Below the pieces are notes generated by a model that ran no database searches, had not been told where the DNA came from, and worked only from the letters and a program-made list of their open reading frames with translations. Made by a program: the position numbers and the translations under genes. A stretch of 64,000 nt of DNA from Rhabditophanes sp. KR3021 (Eukaryota > Nematoda > Chromadorea > Rhabditida > Alloionematidae): contig CAUJLY010000003.1 in NCBI GenBank assembly GCA_963281155.1, positions 1,364,001 through 1,428,000 of the forward strand, written 5' to 3'. Of the stretch, positions 35,056 through 47,500 are shown one piece after another. Within the stretch, counting starts at the first letter, position 1, and each line of letters starts with the position of its first letter.

Positions 35056-36294
35056 ATGAAGCCTGTTAGGAGTTCGAAGAAAAAAAGTGCCGTTGATGAC
35101 AAATTTTTCAATTTGACGGAGATGAACGACTATTTAGACAAGATTGAAAGTGAAGAGCAAGAGGAAGGCTTTTTTGACGACGTCGACGTCGAAGATGATG
35201 CAAATGCTGATTATTGCTATAAAGATTTCTTTGAAGTCAGTAAAGGCAGTGCTGGTAAAAGTAAGCAGATTTTCGAAGACGACGAGGAAGATTCGGAGGA
35301 TGAGCTTCAAGATGATGAGGAGGAAGCTGAAGAGTTTGACGATGGTGATGATGTTATGGCGGAGTCGGACGAAGAGCTAGGTGAAATTGTTGATGAGAAG
35401 TCAATTTTGCTGAGCGCCGGTACCGTTGAAGAGAAAAGTGCCTTTGAAAAAAGACAAGAAAGTCTCAAACGTCAAATCGGTAAATTGGAAGAACAAAATT
35501 TAGCTCCAAGAAACTGGGAATTAGCTGGAGAAATCACAGCAGACAGCCGTGAAAAGGACTCAATGTTAGCCACGCATGCCGCTTTTGATTACGTGTCTAA
35601 GCAAACTCCAGTTATTACACCAGACCATACGGATCGAGTTGAAGCTCTCATTATGCAGAGAATCAAGGACAAGGCTTTTGACGATCCTGTAAGAAAGGTG
35701 AAAAAAGACGAAACTATCCAGGTGTATCGTGAACAAGCCATTGAAGAAATCCAGCGGAAATCACTGGTTGAAGTATACGAAGATCAGTTCAAGAAAGCTC
35801 GTGGAGACAAAGACGATAACAGTGAAGCTGATTTGGCAACTAAGCAATTGGAAAAGGATATGAATGAACTGTTTGCGGATTTAGACGGGTTATATCACTT
35901 TGACTTTACCCCAACTGAAATCGTAGCTGATCTCCAGATAATAGGAAACATGCCGGCTATGAGAAGAGAAGAAGTTGGACCATTAGCTGGCGTTTCTGGG
36001 GACATTGACGCAATTGCACCAGAAGAGGCGGCTATAAAACTAAAGGGAGAATTGATGGCTAGTAATGAACGTTCTGAAACCGATAAACTTCGTGAACGTC
36101 GTAAGAAAAAGATGAAGCAAAGAGATATGGCTGCTTCCGGAATTCTCAAAACTAAGCCAAAGGAGGCAGTCGTTCGAGGAAAGAAACGTGCCATTGGAGG
36201 TGAACATGAAAGTGAATCCAAAAAGCTTAAAGGAAGTAAATTCTTCGAATCTCTCCAGGAAGCAACCCAAAAGGAAATTCAAAATAAACGTTAA
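35056..36294 (+). CDS. MPHOSPH10: U3 snoRNP protein MPP10
   Basis: Component of the SSU processome that binds U3 snoRNA and IMP3/IMP4 during 18S rRNA maturation in the nucleolus. Single exon of 412 residues; human has 681 and yeast 593. The sequence starts just before the conserved VDDKFFNLTEMNDYL segment. It continues through a long acidic region (about 65-120), then SAFEKRQESLKRQI, LAPRNWELAGEITA and RPKDSMLATH-like EKDSMLATHAAFDYV, and ends with the conserved core (LYEDQFKKA-like VYEDQFKKA, LDGLYHFDFTPTE, PAMRREEVGP, LRERRKKKMKQR). About 200 residues typical of the family N terminus are missing; no upstream exon was found. AATAAA is at 36384-36389. Confidence 0.93.
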   Translation: MKPVRSSKKKSAVDDKFFNLTEMNDYLDKIESEEQEEGFFDDVDVEDDANADYCYKDFFEVSKGSAGKSKQIFEDDEEDSEDELQDDEEEAEEFDDGDDVMAESDEELGEIVDEKSILLSAGTVEEKSAFEKRQESLKRQIGKLEEQNLAPRNWELAGEITADSREKDSMLATHAAFDYVSKQTPVITPDHTDRVEALIMQRIKDKAFDDPVRKVKKDETIQVYREQAIEEIQRKSLVEVYEDQFKKARGDKDDNSEADLATKQLEKDMNELFADLDGLYHFDFTPTEIVADLQIIGNMPAMRREEVGPLAGVSGDIDAIAPEEAAIKLKGELMASNERSETDKLRERRKKKMKQRDMAASGILKTKPKEAVVRGKKRAIGGEHESESKKLKGSKFFESLQEATQKEIQNKR

Positions 36295-36608
36295 TTTGGA
36301 CGATGCTCTTTATCCACTTTTGTTATTCTTCATTTTGTTTTATTGTTTTGTTATAGATATGATGCCTGTTTAATATGTTGTTTAATAAAGTCTTTTTATA
36401 CAAAATGTTATTTGATAGTGAATCACTGAGATTCATAAACATTTCTAATTCTGGTATAAACTTCTGGAAAAGACTCAAAATATCATCGTTTTGAAGAAGT
36501 TGTTTCTTAGACATATAATGTTATTTTTATGTGCACACATATACAAAGTTTTGGATTTAAACTTTATTCTTAACATCTGACATAATTTACAATAAATAAC
36601 TTAATTTA
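36295..36608. other. Convergent gap between MPP10 and CERT
   Basis: About 310 bases holding the 3' untranslated parts of MPP10 (AATAAA at 36384-36389) and CERT. No gene is seen. Confidence 0.5.
36384..36389 (+). terminator. Poly(A) signal AATAAA for MPP10
   Basis: Canonical hexamer 90 bases after the stop codon. Confidence 0.5.
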
Positions 36609-39600
36609 TTAAAGGTCAACCTTAGTAGAAGCGACTTTTTTGGCAACATAAGCAGTGAAATTGTTCAAGAATTTCGGGTATTCTCTTTTGTAGACTTGCA
36701 TAAGTGGAGCTTTTGGTAACCAACCACCAGGATCTACTTGAGCTACGTAGACTATTCTGATGGCAATATCTTTACGAGTTAACTCGGTAAGTGGTTTGTC
36801 TTTATTGAGGATGATTGTTTGAACATACATAGCAATTTTGAGACCAACTCTAACTGAGGACGAATTTACAAGCTAGAATGAATAAATAAATAAATTATTG
36901 ACCAAATAACTTACAGGCAAATCTCCTCTCTTTACGTCATGGTTGCAAACAATTAAAGCATCATACGCATCATCATCTTTAGACGCACTAACATCTCTAA
37001 TATGTGACCAAAATAACGATTCTCTCTGAGCAGATGGCCAAATTCTTTTGTGGATTTGGTGGATCACACAGATATCATCAGCAATCTTGTCAACTAACAT
37101 GCTTTTTTCAAGGGTGTCATCCCAATCCGTCTTGTACTTGAATTCATAGAAATAATGGAGGTATTCCTTGGCTGTGATTCCCTCGATGTAGTGCAAGGCT
37201 TTAAGTGGGTCACAAATATGACCATCTATTTCAACTTCCATTTTGTACATTTTCATAGCTCCTTTTTGTGAAAATAATTCCCAGGGTCCTTTTTCTACGA
37301 CTGGTTCTTTAGCATAACTTAATTGTTCGAGGGTTGTTTTGTCAATTGCATTCCATAATTCAACGTCTCTTACATCAGTTCGGATTGACTTTGACATCTT
37401 CTGGAAATAAAAAATGATGATTATAGGAATGAATAAATATTAGTTGTATAGTAGGACATTTTATCAATTTAAATATGTATTGTTATTCATGCATGCTAAA
37501 AATATTCAAATAATTGTTGTCTACATATAACATTTTTTTTAAATATACTTATTCATACCAACTATCGGTAGTGGGTAAAAAATAAATGTATTCATGTCAA
37601 AGTAGCCTTTAAGATCGATACGACCAAAATGTAATCTAAAACTTTTCTAAATAATCATCCAAAAAATATCCTTAATTAGTAAGATTGCTCATAAGAAAAA
37701 GTGACTACTAGACATTGATTCGTCATCAATCGCATTTTAAATCAAATAGATCGGATGTGCTTCTGTTTGATATTAGAACAAAACTAAACGACCATTTAAT
37801 ATAATATATTATATCATATTTGCTTCTGATTGATAAACAAATACACGATAATCATGGTGATTGTAGACGATGACATAACTTAAAAAAGTTTCATTTGTAT
37901 TGTGTATGATTTATATAATTTTGAGGTGAAGAATAGTACTTACCTGTTCTTGAAATATATGCGATTGTGAGTGATTTGGTGTTTCAGCAGAATCAGGGGA
38001 AGCACACGTATCATAAAATTCATCTTCCGTATCTGATAAGCAACTTGTAGGAGGAGAAATACTTCTTAAGCCTATTTCATTATCTTGTCCCTATAAATGT
38101 AAAATAAAAAAGACAATCTAATCAAAAACATACCACATTATCTACACAATTTTCACTCTTATCAATAGGGGTCTTTTCACACTTGTTTTGTGCAATATTT
38201 GTATTATTCCCATTGACATTACCAGACTCAGCAAATTGACTAACCATGTCCGACAAGAGACGTAAGCTTTCCCGAAAATTAGCTAATTCACCCGAAATTT
38301 GTCTTGCAAAAGGAGCTTGATCTTTTACTTCACTTGATTTCAGTACGATTTCAACCAAATTTTCAATATGATCTTGCAATTTGCTAAAATTCAAGGAAAC
38401 ATTTGACTCATGGGCTGTTAATCTTTCCAATTGTTCTTTGGTTGAAGTTGTTTCAAATGAATAGTTGACATTCTGCAAAAGAAAAATACACAAATAACAT
38501 AATAACAATATTGTGGGAACTTTATTTCATACAAACAATTTTCAATTACCAAAAGAAAACTAATAAAAAGTATAAAAACAAATGATAATATTTCAATCAA
38601 TTTAATATTCTAACAACTCTCACCACTTAAATTTAATATATATTCTCTCACTTTCCTACATTTAAATTCGAAAGCTAACTGACTACAATTATTTATTCAT
38701 TTTAAATAATAACCTTGGCAATTTATTTTTGCTTTTCCATCCTTGACACCAAAGGCATTTATTTGTCAGTATTTGATTAATTAGAAAGTTTCCTTAACCC
38801 TAGGAAATAGCAAACATGTTGCATACTATTATGACACTATCTGTTTGAATTTGTATATTTTCTCTCTAATACACGTTCATTCGGTGTATGTGAAAACATA
38901 TCGCATTCACACCATACCGCATTATGTGTATTCAACAAGAAGACACAAAAATAAAATTAGTTTCCGTTCACAAAGGAAAACCATCTTCCTTCCCATCTAA
39001 TTTATGTTCTATCTAATTTTTGTCGAATGGCCTTAGCACAAAAAACTACCTATATGATTTGTAAACATCAGCAAACAGATGCCACCACAATACTTAACTC
39101 TTATCACAAGACCATTTCCGACTTCGAGAATGTACTACCACCACCATGATAACAACTTCTTTTACTTATAAAGACACACATGTTCTGCTGGTATCTTGCC
39201 TAACTAGAATCTCTATAATATTTATTGCCTAAACCTTTCTAAAGGGTTGTTGCATACATACGCTCTTTTTTATCAAATTGCATTTTCTCTGTTCAATCAC
39301 AAAAAAAGAATACACACCATTTGCCTTTAACTCTTGAACGAGAGCATCTTTGACGCAAAAAATAACAATATTTAGAGGAGGGTTTTTGTTGCAAACACGG
39401 GGAGCTGTCAACTTTTTTCATTGACAAATCTAGATAGTGAATATTAATTAGTTCTTCAAAAATTGTACTTTTATCCTTCCAATTATTCACCTATAAAAGA
39501 GTTTATTTTTTCAGATTGTCTCAAACTACTTCCATTTTTTCACATTAAATCAAAAACTACTATTGCTTTTCGAATAATTCATATTGTTATGTAAAGAAAA

Positions 39601-40388
39601 GTTATGCATTGAGAGAGTATCTATTATCTGAGAGGTTAACAAATTGCAGATGCTTATATAAATTTTTAAATAAATATGTATATGTGTTTACAGAGCCGAT
39701 ACGCATATTTACACTAATTTAACGTCCCACTTACCACATTATCAGGCAACAATTTGTTGTTTTGAAGCCCAGCTTTGCCAGAATCTGCCAATCCTTTAAT
39801 AGCGTGATCATTTAAGCTTCTAACCCACCAATTCCGTTCCATCTCATCTTGAGCCCTCAAAAACCAAACTTCTCCATTTAAAGCTAATTCAAAGTTTGTT
39901 TCCTCATAGCCATCAGGTCTAATTAAACTATTAGCAAGGGACATTGATTTTCTACACCCAAATTTCACATCATCTTTTGATTTGTAATAATAAAGAGCAC
40001 CATCATGCACCTTAAAGTATCTTTCTTGCCACCCGGAAAGATAATTTGTCCATTTAATCAAAGTTCCTTCAATTGGGAGAATGCTAAATAAAAAAGATAA
40101 TTACGTAGTCGTAAGGAGATTCATTTTTGTTTTCATTTTCTGGTCTGTTGACGTCAATAGACACTAGACACACACACGCACCCCCTAATTGTAAATGTTA
40201 TTTCTGCATCAAAACAGTCGAAAATGACACGTACCAGAAATAGTCTCTACGTATTTTTTGTCTTACAAAAAATTATCCTTTTGTAATAGTAGGTACCTGG
40301 CACATATCTAAATATTCGTTAAAAACTAAACGTACCTTAAAGAATTCATTCCCTCCGTACATACCATCTTTCCATTGACAGACGCCAT
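36609..40388 (-). CDS. CERT1: Ceramide transfer protein CERT (PH, FFAT, START)
   Basis: Carries ceramide from ER to Golgi. Exons 40388-40336, 40083-39735, 38472-38134, 38090-37944, 37400-36915 and 36872-36609 join in frame to 545 residues; human has 598-624. A PH domain (about 22-120) binds Golgi PI4P (LIKWTNYLSGWQERYF, YYKSKDDVKFGCR, WFLRAQDE). A helical middle follows. Exon 4 has an FFAT-like motif, EFYDTCA preceded by TED, for docking on ER VAP proteins. The START domain (from about 320) matches CERT (DPLKALHYIEGIT, YKTDWDDTLE, HQIHKRIWPSAQRESL, VDPGGWLP, KREYPKFLNNFTAYV). No serine-repeat motif is visible after the PH domain. The 1.26 kb intron 39734-38473 could hide an exon; one open candidate there (about 39490-39313) resembles nothing in CERT. 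Confidence 0.94.
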
Positions 40389-41395
40389 GACAAAACAATA
40401 TATTTATGCTGTTTTTCAATATTTTTTTGATTAGACACACACAAAAAATTGTATAGTAGTTGTTCTAATAGACATATATTCTTTGGAGTATATGTGTCTA
40501 GGGTTTGTTTTTATGAATGCACTTTGTTGTTTTTTACTAAATATACTTATTTAATATTATATGTATATAAATTTGTATCTGTGTCTGTAAGAAAATAATA
40601 CTCATTTTAAATTATTATTATATTTTGATTTTAAAAAAAGCTCTTATATTTTAGGTAGAAGATTATGTTTGGTCGCTGTCAGGGATAGAAAATAAAATGC
40701 ATTTTATTTTATATTTTAAATATAGGAATAAAAGTGTTTTATCACTAAATCGATTTAAAATTGGTGATGGTGGTCTAGTCGCCACTAAGAGATGAGTATG
40801 TTTTTTGGACGCTTTTAAAAATCTATGCATACCAATTTTGGTAGAGAAAGTACTTAGTTGATTCACCGTTGCTATAATATATGTCATTTTGCGATAAGAT
40901 GAAGTTGACAATAAAAGGGAGATAAACAAATTATATTAGTTTGATAAGGAACCGCACAAATAAATTAGTTGATTAGTCAAAAAAATTATACTATATCAAA
41001 TTAATTATTGACAACATAAAATATAAAAATATTCCATCAAATGATCATACAATATCATTTTTAAAGAAATAATCTTCTAACCAATAATCATGTGCTTATT
41101 CATTTTGAAGTTTCTAATAGTTTGTAACAATCAAGATCATTTAGAACTTTTGACTCAGAGAAATGATAAAGTTTGTTACGAGTTTGTACGTACAACCTTC
41201 TAGTATACATTTATTTTGTGGGAAAGTGTTATTTTTTGAGACATTGAGTGTGTATTTTTCGTCATATTGATTTGGGGTTTTTTGTTGAATAACTTGTTTT
41301 TATTCTTATTTTCACTATTATTTGAATATTTGCAGAGATACATTTAACATTAAACTGGAACCACTCTACTAAGAAGTCACCTTTGCTTTCAAATT
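40389..41395. other. Intergenic gap between CERT (minus) and the R-SMAD-like gene (plus)
   Basis: Divergent 1 kb A+T-rich spacer holding both promoters. No coding sequence is supported. Confidence 0.5.
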
Positions 41396-43057
41396 ATGGC
41401 TACAACCAGTTGCACTAAACACATTACAAGACAAATGGAAAACATTGAAATAAGTCATCCGACGTGCGAAGCACAAGTATGGAAACAACTAGGAAAACAA
41501 TTAATTAATGTAAAAATCCGAGGAAATGTTACTGAAAGAGTGAGTAAACAATTTAAGCATTCCTAATTATTACATTATTTGTAGGATTATGAAGATCTAA
41601 GAGTCTTTATCCAAATTTTGAAAATGTCTAATGCGAACATATTTTCTTTGTTGAAGTTAATCGAGGAACGTAATGTTCAGGACTGTTTTATCATTCATAA
41701 TCCACTAATTGATGATCTTGCCAATCATTATAATCCTTTCTTTTGGTCCTACAAATTGTTCATAGACCCACAAGTTCGGGAAATCTTTCAATTGTATGGA
41801 TCTGAACCATCTTGCAAAAAGCCATTTTATATGGGTTGTACCGAACAATGTATCAGTCCTTTTCATTACGAAACAGTAGTTGGATTCAAGGAACTTGGGC
41901 AATACAAGCATATTTTAGAAAATATGGATGGAAACATATACATCCCAGGCATCCAAGACGTCATCTTAAAATCTGCTATTTTCAACAAAATACAAAACTA
42001 CGGAAATGGCAACTCACACTTCAGAAATACCACTGACGTTCATTACATCAGAACACCCGTACTTCAAATTGTCTCCATCCTTCCTGCTTATTCATCCAGA
42101 ACGTATATGCTTGCTAAAAGCGAAACATCCACCACCTTTAACAGAAAATACGTTAACTCCAAAATAACTTATGGCGACATTTATGGTTTAAATAAATTAA
42201 ATCGAGACCAACAACTTGTTATTTTAAAGGCTGCCTTTGGTAAAAATTTGACGAAGTATCCAGAAGCTAAGTTACAAATAGACTTTTTCAGTTATAGCTC
42301 TAATAAGGGATGGTATATGAAGACTAAGGGTATGTTTATTATTGGATCGATTGATTTACTGGTTTGTTATAGAAATTGATGGCCCAGGAACTGATTTCCA
42401 TTATTTCACAAGTAATCTGAGTATGTGCTCAGTTTACTTTTATGAATATGGAAGATACGTTGGACAGTATAATTCTAAGATCCACAAAAAATTCCAACTG
42501 TCGATGGAAGACACTTCAGACGATAGGAATCAAGTCAATTTAGGAGATTTCCTTCTCTCAATGACATCCGAAAACAAAGATGATATGTTGACGAAACTTA
42601 GCGGTGGCTTCTCCTTCGAAGACTCGCATGGAGACGTCTTCTTCAAAAACAACACTAAATCAACTTTGTACATGCAATGTCTTTCCTACAACTTCAGAAG
42701 AAATGTGAATGCTATCGATGTAGTTGGAGTGATGCCTGGAACTGAATTTTGTTGTCAAAGTTTTGGGCAACTTTCAGAAATAGTTAGACTTAACAATAAC
42801 GATGACAACTTTATGTGTCCTTCGGTTATTGACAAATTATGTACTATTCGTACCTCCTTTTGGCATCAAATCGGAGATGGAAAGGACCATCAAACGATGG
42901 CTTCCGCTCCCTTCTTTATCGAAATCCAGTTCAATAATGCAGCGGAGGTACGTTCATTAAGGTTCAAAAATATTTATTAATTATTCCTTTTTAGTTCTTC
43001 AAAAGTTGTATGAATATTCTAAGACCGCCAAAAATAACCTGTTCAAGCATCTCCTGA
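41396..43057 (+). CDS. Divergent receptor-regulated SMAD
   Basis: Transcription factor of the SMAD family. Exons 41396-41539, 41585-42329, 42373-42947 and 42995-43057 give 508 residues. An MH1 remnant covers about 20-145: tryptophan and lysine helices, then a C-x9-C-x3-C-I-S-P-F-H-Y-E stretch matching the zinc-binding C...VCVNPYHYE end. A fast-evolving linker follows. MH2 (about 297-505) is recognisable by position: LGDFLLSM for LGLLSNV, TKLSGGFSFEDSHGDVFF, TLYMQCLSYNF for IFVQS, MCPSVIDKLCTIRTSFW for MCTIRMSFVKGW, and ASAPFFIEIQF for TSTPCWIEIHL. The protein ends TCSSIS, an intact SSxS receptor phosphorylation tail, so it is R-SMAD rather than co- or I-SMAD. The beta-hairpin of MH1 is poorly conserved, so DNA binding may differ. 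Compares with fast-evolving nematode DAF-8/DAF-14 type SMADs. Confidence 0.88.
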
Positions 43058-43404
43058 TCTTCTTTTTTATATATAAGTAAGCACTTGCAGCAGCATACAA
43101 AAAACCACATGTAATACAACGAAATCTACCTGAGAAGCCATTTTCCGTAAATATATTCTCTCACCAAACAATATTTAATACCACTTTTGTATAATTGTCT
43201 TTATATTTACTACTACACTTATTTCTATACTCATTTCTTTGCCCTGTGATTCCACTTAAACATGCTTGAATTGTCCCATATCACACTTTATATTACTCTT
43301 ATTATTATGACTACTATAAAATATTTGTTTAAATAAAACTCCCTGGCTTCAGTGAACCTTTAAACTACAGGTGGTGTATTATTTAGGCATTACTACTAAA
43401 GAAT
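43058..43404. other. Spacer between R-SMAD-like and Ly6-type genes
   Basis: About 350 bases, A+T-rich, no gene seen. Confidence 0.5.
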
Positions 43405-43989
43405 ATGTTAAGACAAGGTCTTTTGCTTTTAAATTTGTGTTTTTTGATTTCGGGCTATGAAAATGTGTTGAATGGAACTAGCAGTGCCATTAGTACGAAC
43501 TCAAGTTTGATTTATTCGTCAGGTTTGCAATGCTATTACTGTACTTATTCATTGAGAAATTCGATAAAGATTCCACAGATGTCCAAAAATCACATGCACT
43601 ATTGTTTGACCAAATCGAAATTGATTACTGATGAAAGATTGAGAACTCCGTGTGCTATTCATGAAGGACAATGCATGGCAAGTTTTTTAATTAATAAATA
43701 CTAATAATGCATTTAGATGGTCGTCCAATTAGTTAATGGCCTAATCACCGACATCGAAAGAGATTGCGTCAGCAGTTGTAGCCAGCAATGCTTTGAAACA
43801 GGCTACGGCTTAACAATCAAAAGATGCATCAGATGTTGTGACACAAACCTCTGCAACGATTTCCACATTTATGACATGGACCCTCTAGATGTAGATCCAT
43901 ATAAAATCAAACCATCATCTGGCACCACTTCCTCAATTCCCTACTTTCTTTATCTTTTGCCATTATTTTCTTGCTGCTATCTTAATTAA
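43405..43989 (+). CDS. Ly6/uPAR-type three-finger protein, probably GPI-anchored
   Basis: Two exons, 43405-43677 and 43717-43989, give 181 residues. Signal peptide 1-17 (MLRQGLLLLNLCFLISG). The mature part opens LQCYYCTYSL and ends CIRCCDTNLCND, the CC...C-N box of the Ly6 fold. In between are the expected additional cysteines, including CVSSCSQQC, with some spacing unlike textbook members. The C-terminal 20 residues are hydrophobic (SIPYFLYLLPLFSCC) after a small-residue SSGTTS segment, as for GPI attachment. The intron of 39 bases begins GCAAGT, a GC-AG intron; no GT donor keeps the frame. The function of such proteins ranges from receptor modulation to septate junctions and cannot be told here. 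Confidence 0.8.
43678..43716 (+). other. GC-AG minimal intron (39 bases) in the Ly6-type gene
   Basis: Begins GCAAGT and ends CATTTAG, phase 0. Reading through it meets a stop codon. A GT two to four bases later would shift the frame into stops. Non-canonical GC donors with otherwise perfect consensus are a known minority class. Confidence 0.7.
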
Positions 43990-46900
43990 ATGCATTCCCA
44001 TAAATAAGAACAAAAAATGCCATCAAAAAGTGTTGTCCCTCTGAAATGGGAGCATTAATCAAATGATGTATAACAAAAAACTTACTTCTGCCCATCAATT
44101 TAATAGTAATTTAAACTTCAAATCTCATTTTGTTGATATTTATTTATTTGTCCACGAATAAAAATTGTCAAACAATTGGTGGCTGTCTAAGAGGGAGATT
44201 ACATTCCTGTGTCTTCGACAACTAATAATAATAACAATTATTATATTTGCGACTTTAGCTTTAAGGCAGGGCCGGATATACACCCTCTCGGGTTTGTTTT
44301 ATCATAAAAAATAAAGTAACATAGATATGCACTCGTCTTTGATTATTTTCCTTTAAAAAGAAGAAAGTAGAGGAGTGGATATATAACTCATATATACATA
44401 TATTCACTTTTCCTATTGTTTTAATGTGATGGCGGAAGGAAGGGTAAAAAGTATGTGTACAATTCATGATTTTTAAAAGTTGAGGAAAGACTTGTCTAAG
44501 TTGTTTTTTAATTATTTCACTTCTTTTTCGAGTTCAATTTATTTTTGAGGATGTTGGTTTCGGGTGCGTAATGCTATTTTTTAGCAAATGTCTTAAATTG
44601 ATTTTTCGCTGCCCATTTATTTTTGTTGTTTATCGATGTGTAAAAAATTTAATTAGAAATTGAACAACAAATTTAATAATAATGTAATGAGATGTAAAAA
44701 ATCTAATAATAAATATGTCTTTCCATCACCTCAAATCAATGAACCTTAATATTTATACTTATTCTTAGATATTATTACTCCTAAACCTATTCAAAACTTA
44801 GTACTTCCAAATCACATTCAAAAAGTCTTAAGTTATTATCCTAAATTATAACTACTTTCCTCCTAACCAACTAAAATGTCTCATAACGTACCCATAAATT
44901 TTGCTGTAAACCCATAAAAACTGCCTAAATCACATTACCATTAACAAAGATACCACTAAATTGGGGCATTTGTTTCAATATATTTGCATACATAAAACCC
45001 TAAACTACTACATACTAATTTATATTCTTATTTACTCTGTTCCTATATTTCAAGAAAGTTCATTAGGCAAAAGTTGTCTTGTTGTCAAAGTATATGCTTG
45101 TATTGAAAAATTTGATCCGACATTCGCATTTATATTCCTAAACAAAAATAATAATCAACCACATAAAAATTATTTCACTTTTCACGATGCCACTTACTTT
45201 AAATTTTTACACCTTCTACACATCAATTGACGCGAAATATGTTTTCTTTAGTTTAAAAGTTATATAGGCGAAGATATTTAAATTCTTGCTCATAACTTGG
45301 TTAACTATTTCGATTTGATACTAAATATTAATTTATTGATGCTAGCTGCTTTTATATTTTTTGTTTCAAATTTAAAGTTCAGATCGTATTAATTGATTGC
45401 ACTGGATAAAATATATTTGCCTTTTCAAAATTGTCCTAATGATCACGGGCATGGCGATGGCAGCAAACAACATTTGTTACCAAAACAGTTCCATTACCAA
45501 ATTGTCCAAAGTTGGGAAAGCAAAGAAAACTTCTTTTTAAAGGACCCACTACTTATTTATAAATTATATACAAAATACCATCTCTCTCAACTTTATACAC
45601 AAACTTCTTCTCTATTTTGAACAACAATCTAAAAGATATTACCAAACATTTTTTGTTTAAACCACCACCCTCACATCCCTCAAAAAACAAAATCTCTTTT
45701 CTTGTTCTTCAAAAAAGGCAAAAAAGACTTTTGCCATCATTTCTACAAGTTATAAGAAGTAAAGTAGGAGATGCAAATAATATATACAAATGCCCCCACC
45801 AAACTATTTATCATTTTACCACGCTTAATCTCAGTTACTAGTTGACAGCTGGTTCAGGACGACGACCACTTACCCTGTTCTTGGTCTCTTTTCTTAAACT
45901 ATTTTAAAACTACTTTATACGGTTCAAGGTTTTGGAGTGGCAATCGCTAACTTTACAAATATTATAGCCCTTTTTTAAACTTATAATGCTGCTTTTAGGA
46001 AGAAGCAATGATCTAAACTTAACAACATGCCCTATACCTTAAACTAAAATAACTTTTGTTTAAAGGAAACCCCATTTAGTCTTATGGCAACAAGTACAAA
46101 TGATTACTAGCCACTCTTTAGCTATCTCTCGCCTAAAACTCCATAAAAGTAACTAAAATTTGAAAAAGTTTCTATATTCCCATTCTCTTCCAACATATCT
46201 TATTATATTTGAATGGTACCAAAAAAAGTCCACACATACCCTTCTCCTTAAGGTCCTTCTTTTTGAGGCAGGGGCACCGTGGTCTGGACTAAAAATTGAT
46301 GGTGCTCATACTAGCAGTACTATTTTCCCAAATTTCTTCTACTGCCACCACCACACCAAAGTCTCGACCTCTTGGCACAGATTGTTGTGGAAGAAAATAG
46401 AAAAGTTTGTATATTGTATATATAAATACACATACACATCTATCTATATATTATATTCTTATTTATATACTATATGTAGAAGCCAGTTGGGGAGAAATGT
46501 TTGAATTATATCTATATATTTTGCGAGCCTTGGATTGTAGTACTACATATAGTATTTATAAACATTTTTTCACAACATACAAGTTAGTACTTTTTTGGGT
46601 GTATTTTGGTTGGTCAACTTTAGAATAGACTATTATTTATTTGTTGTCAATGGTCAATCCTTTTCCTTTTTTGGGTAAATAACTTGTTACAGAAGGAGGA
46701 TAAAAAGAAGTCGTTGGGAAGGGAGTGAGTAAGCTTTCTTTTAAGAATAGAAGAAGACCCTTCAAAATGACATAACTTGTTTGTTAACTGTTTCTCATTT
46801 GTAAATTGGTAAAAATGTATTTAAAATATGGTGGCCACTGATTTAAAGGAAAAAATAAAGTTTAATATGTGGGTGTCAAAGTTAAAGGTTCTTTCCTAGG

Positions 46901-47500
46901 TCTTTCCTTCTTCAATTAAATATTGTGTGCATTAACTAAATATTTGTGCCTTCCTAATAGGCTCAACAAGTTTGCCATCCAAAAACCTTCTTTTGTGTTG
47001 TCATATCAATTTCATTTTATTTTAACTCTACACACTATACTTCTCCATCTTTCAATTTTTTGTGCTGTTTATTTTTGGTTGAGGACAAAAAAATTAGATA
47101 TACAACAACTACTGGTGACATTGCCATTATTCTTTTGGAATATATTGTTGAATGGAAGTTACATTTGCAGTTTACATTGTTCATTTTTATTTTATGAAAT
47201 TATTCTCTTACTTAATTTGGATTGTTCTTTTATACTATGAAATTGTTTTTATTTGCATAATTTGCATCAATTATAGTCTTTCAAAAGTGAACGTCTTGGG
47301 TATACTCTTCCCACAATTAATTTAAATTAATTTAAACCACTTAAACTCCTCCACCAAAATTTGCCTTCTCACGAAAACAACTTTAATCAGGGTGGTATAT
47401 ATTTGATCAGCATACATTGATGGAGTGGCCTGAATTTCAGAATCTCTATATCTGGTAGGTTAGGTCAATAGTATAAGTTCCCGATTGTTCCTTTCAAATA
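43990..47500. other. 3.5 kb gene-free stretch
   Basis: Several open frames of 70-115 residues occur (for example 44961-45230, 46160-46504, 46923-47240), but their content is low-complexity Y/I/L/F-rich, as expected from A+T-rich DNA. A TATA-type simple repeat lies near 46410-46480. It contains no gene that can be supported; regulatory DNA for the I-SMAD gene probably lies here. Confidence 0.5.

Noticed and set aside
39313..39490. Candidate extra CERT exon in the long intron
   Set aside because: Open with weak splice sites, but the sequence resembles no part of CERT and the gene is in frame without it.
44961..47240. Several 70-115 residue frames between the Ly6-type and I-SMAD genes
   Set aside because: Low-complexity Y/I/L/F-rich translations as expected from A+T-rich DNA; no starts with context, no splice continuity.
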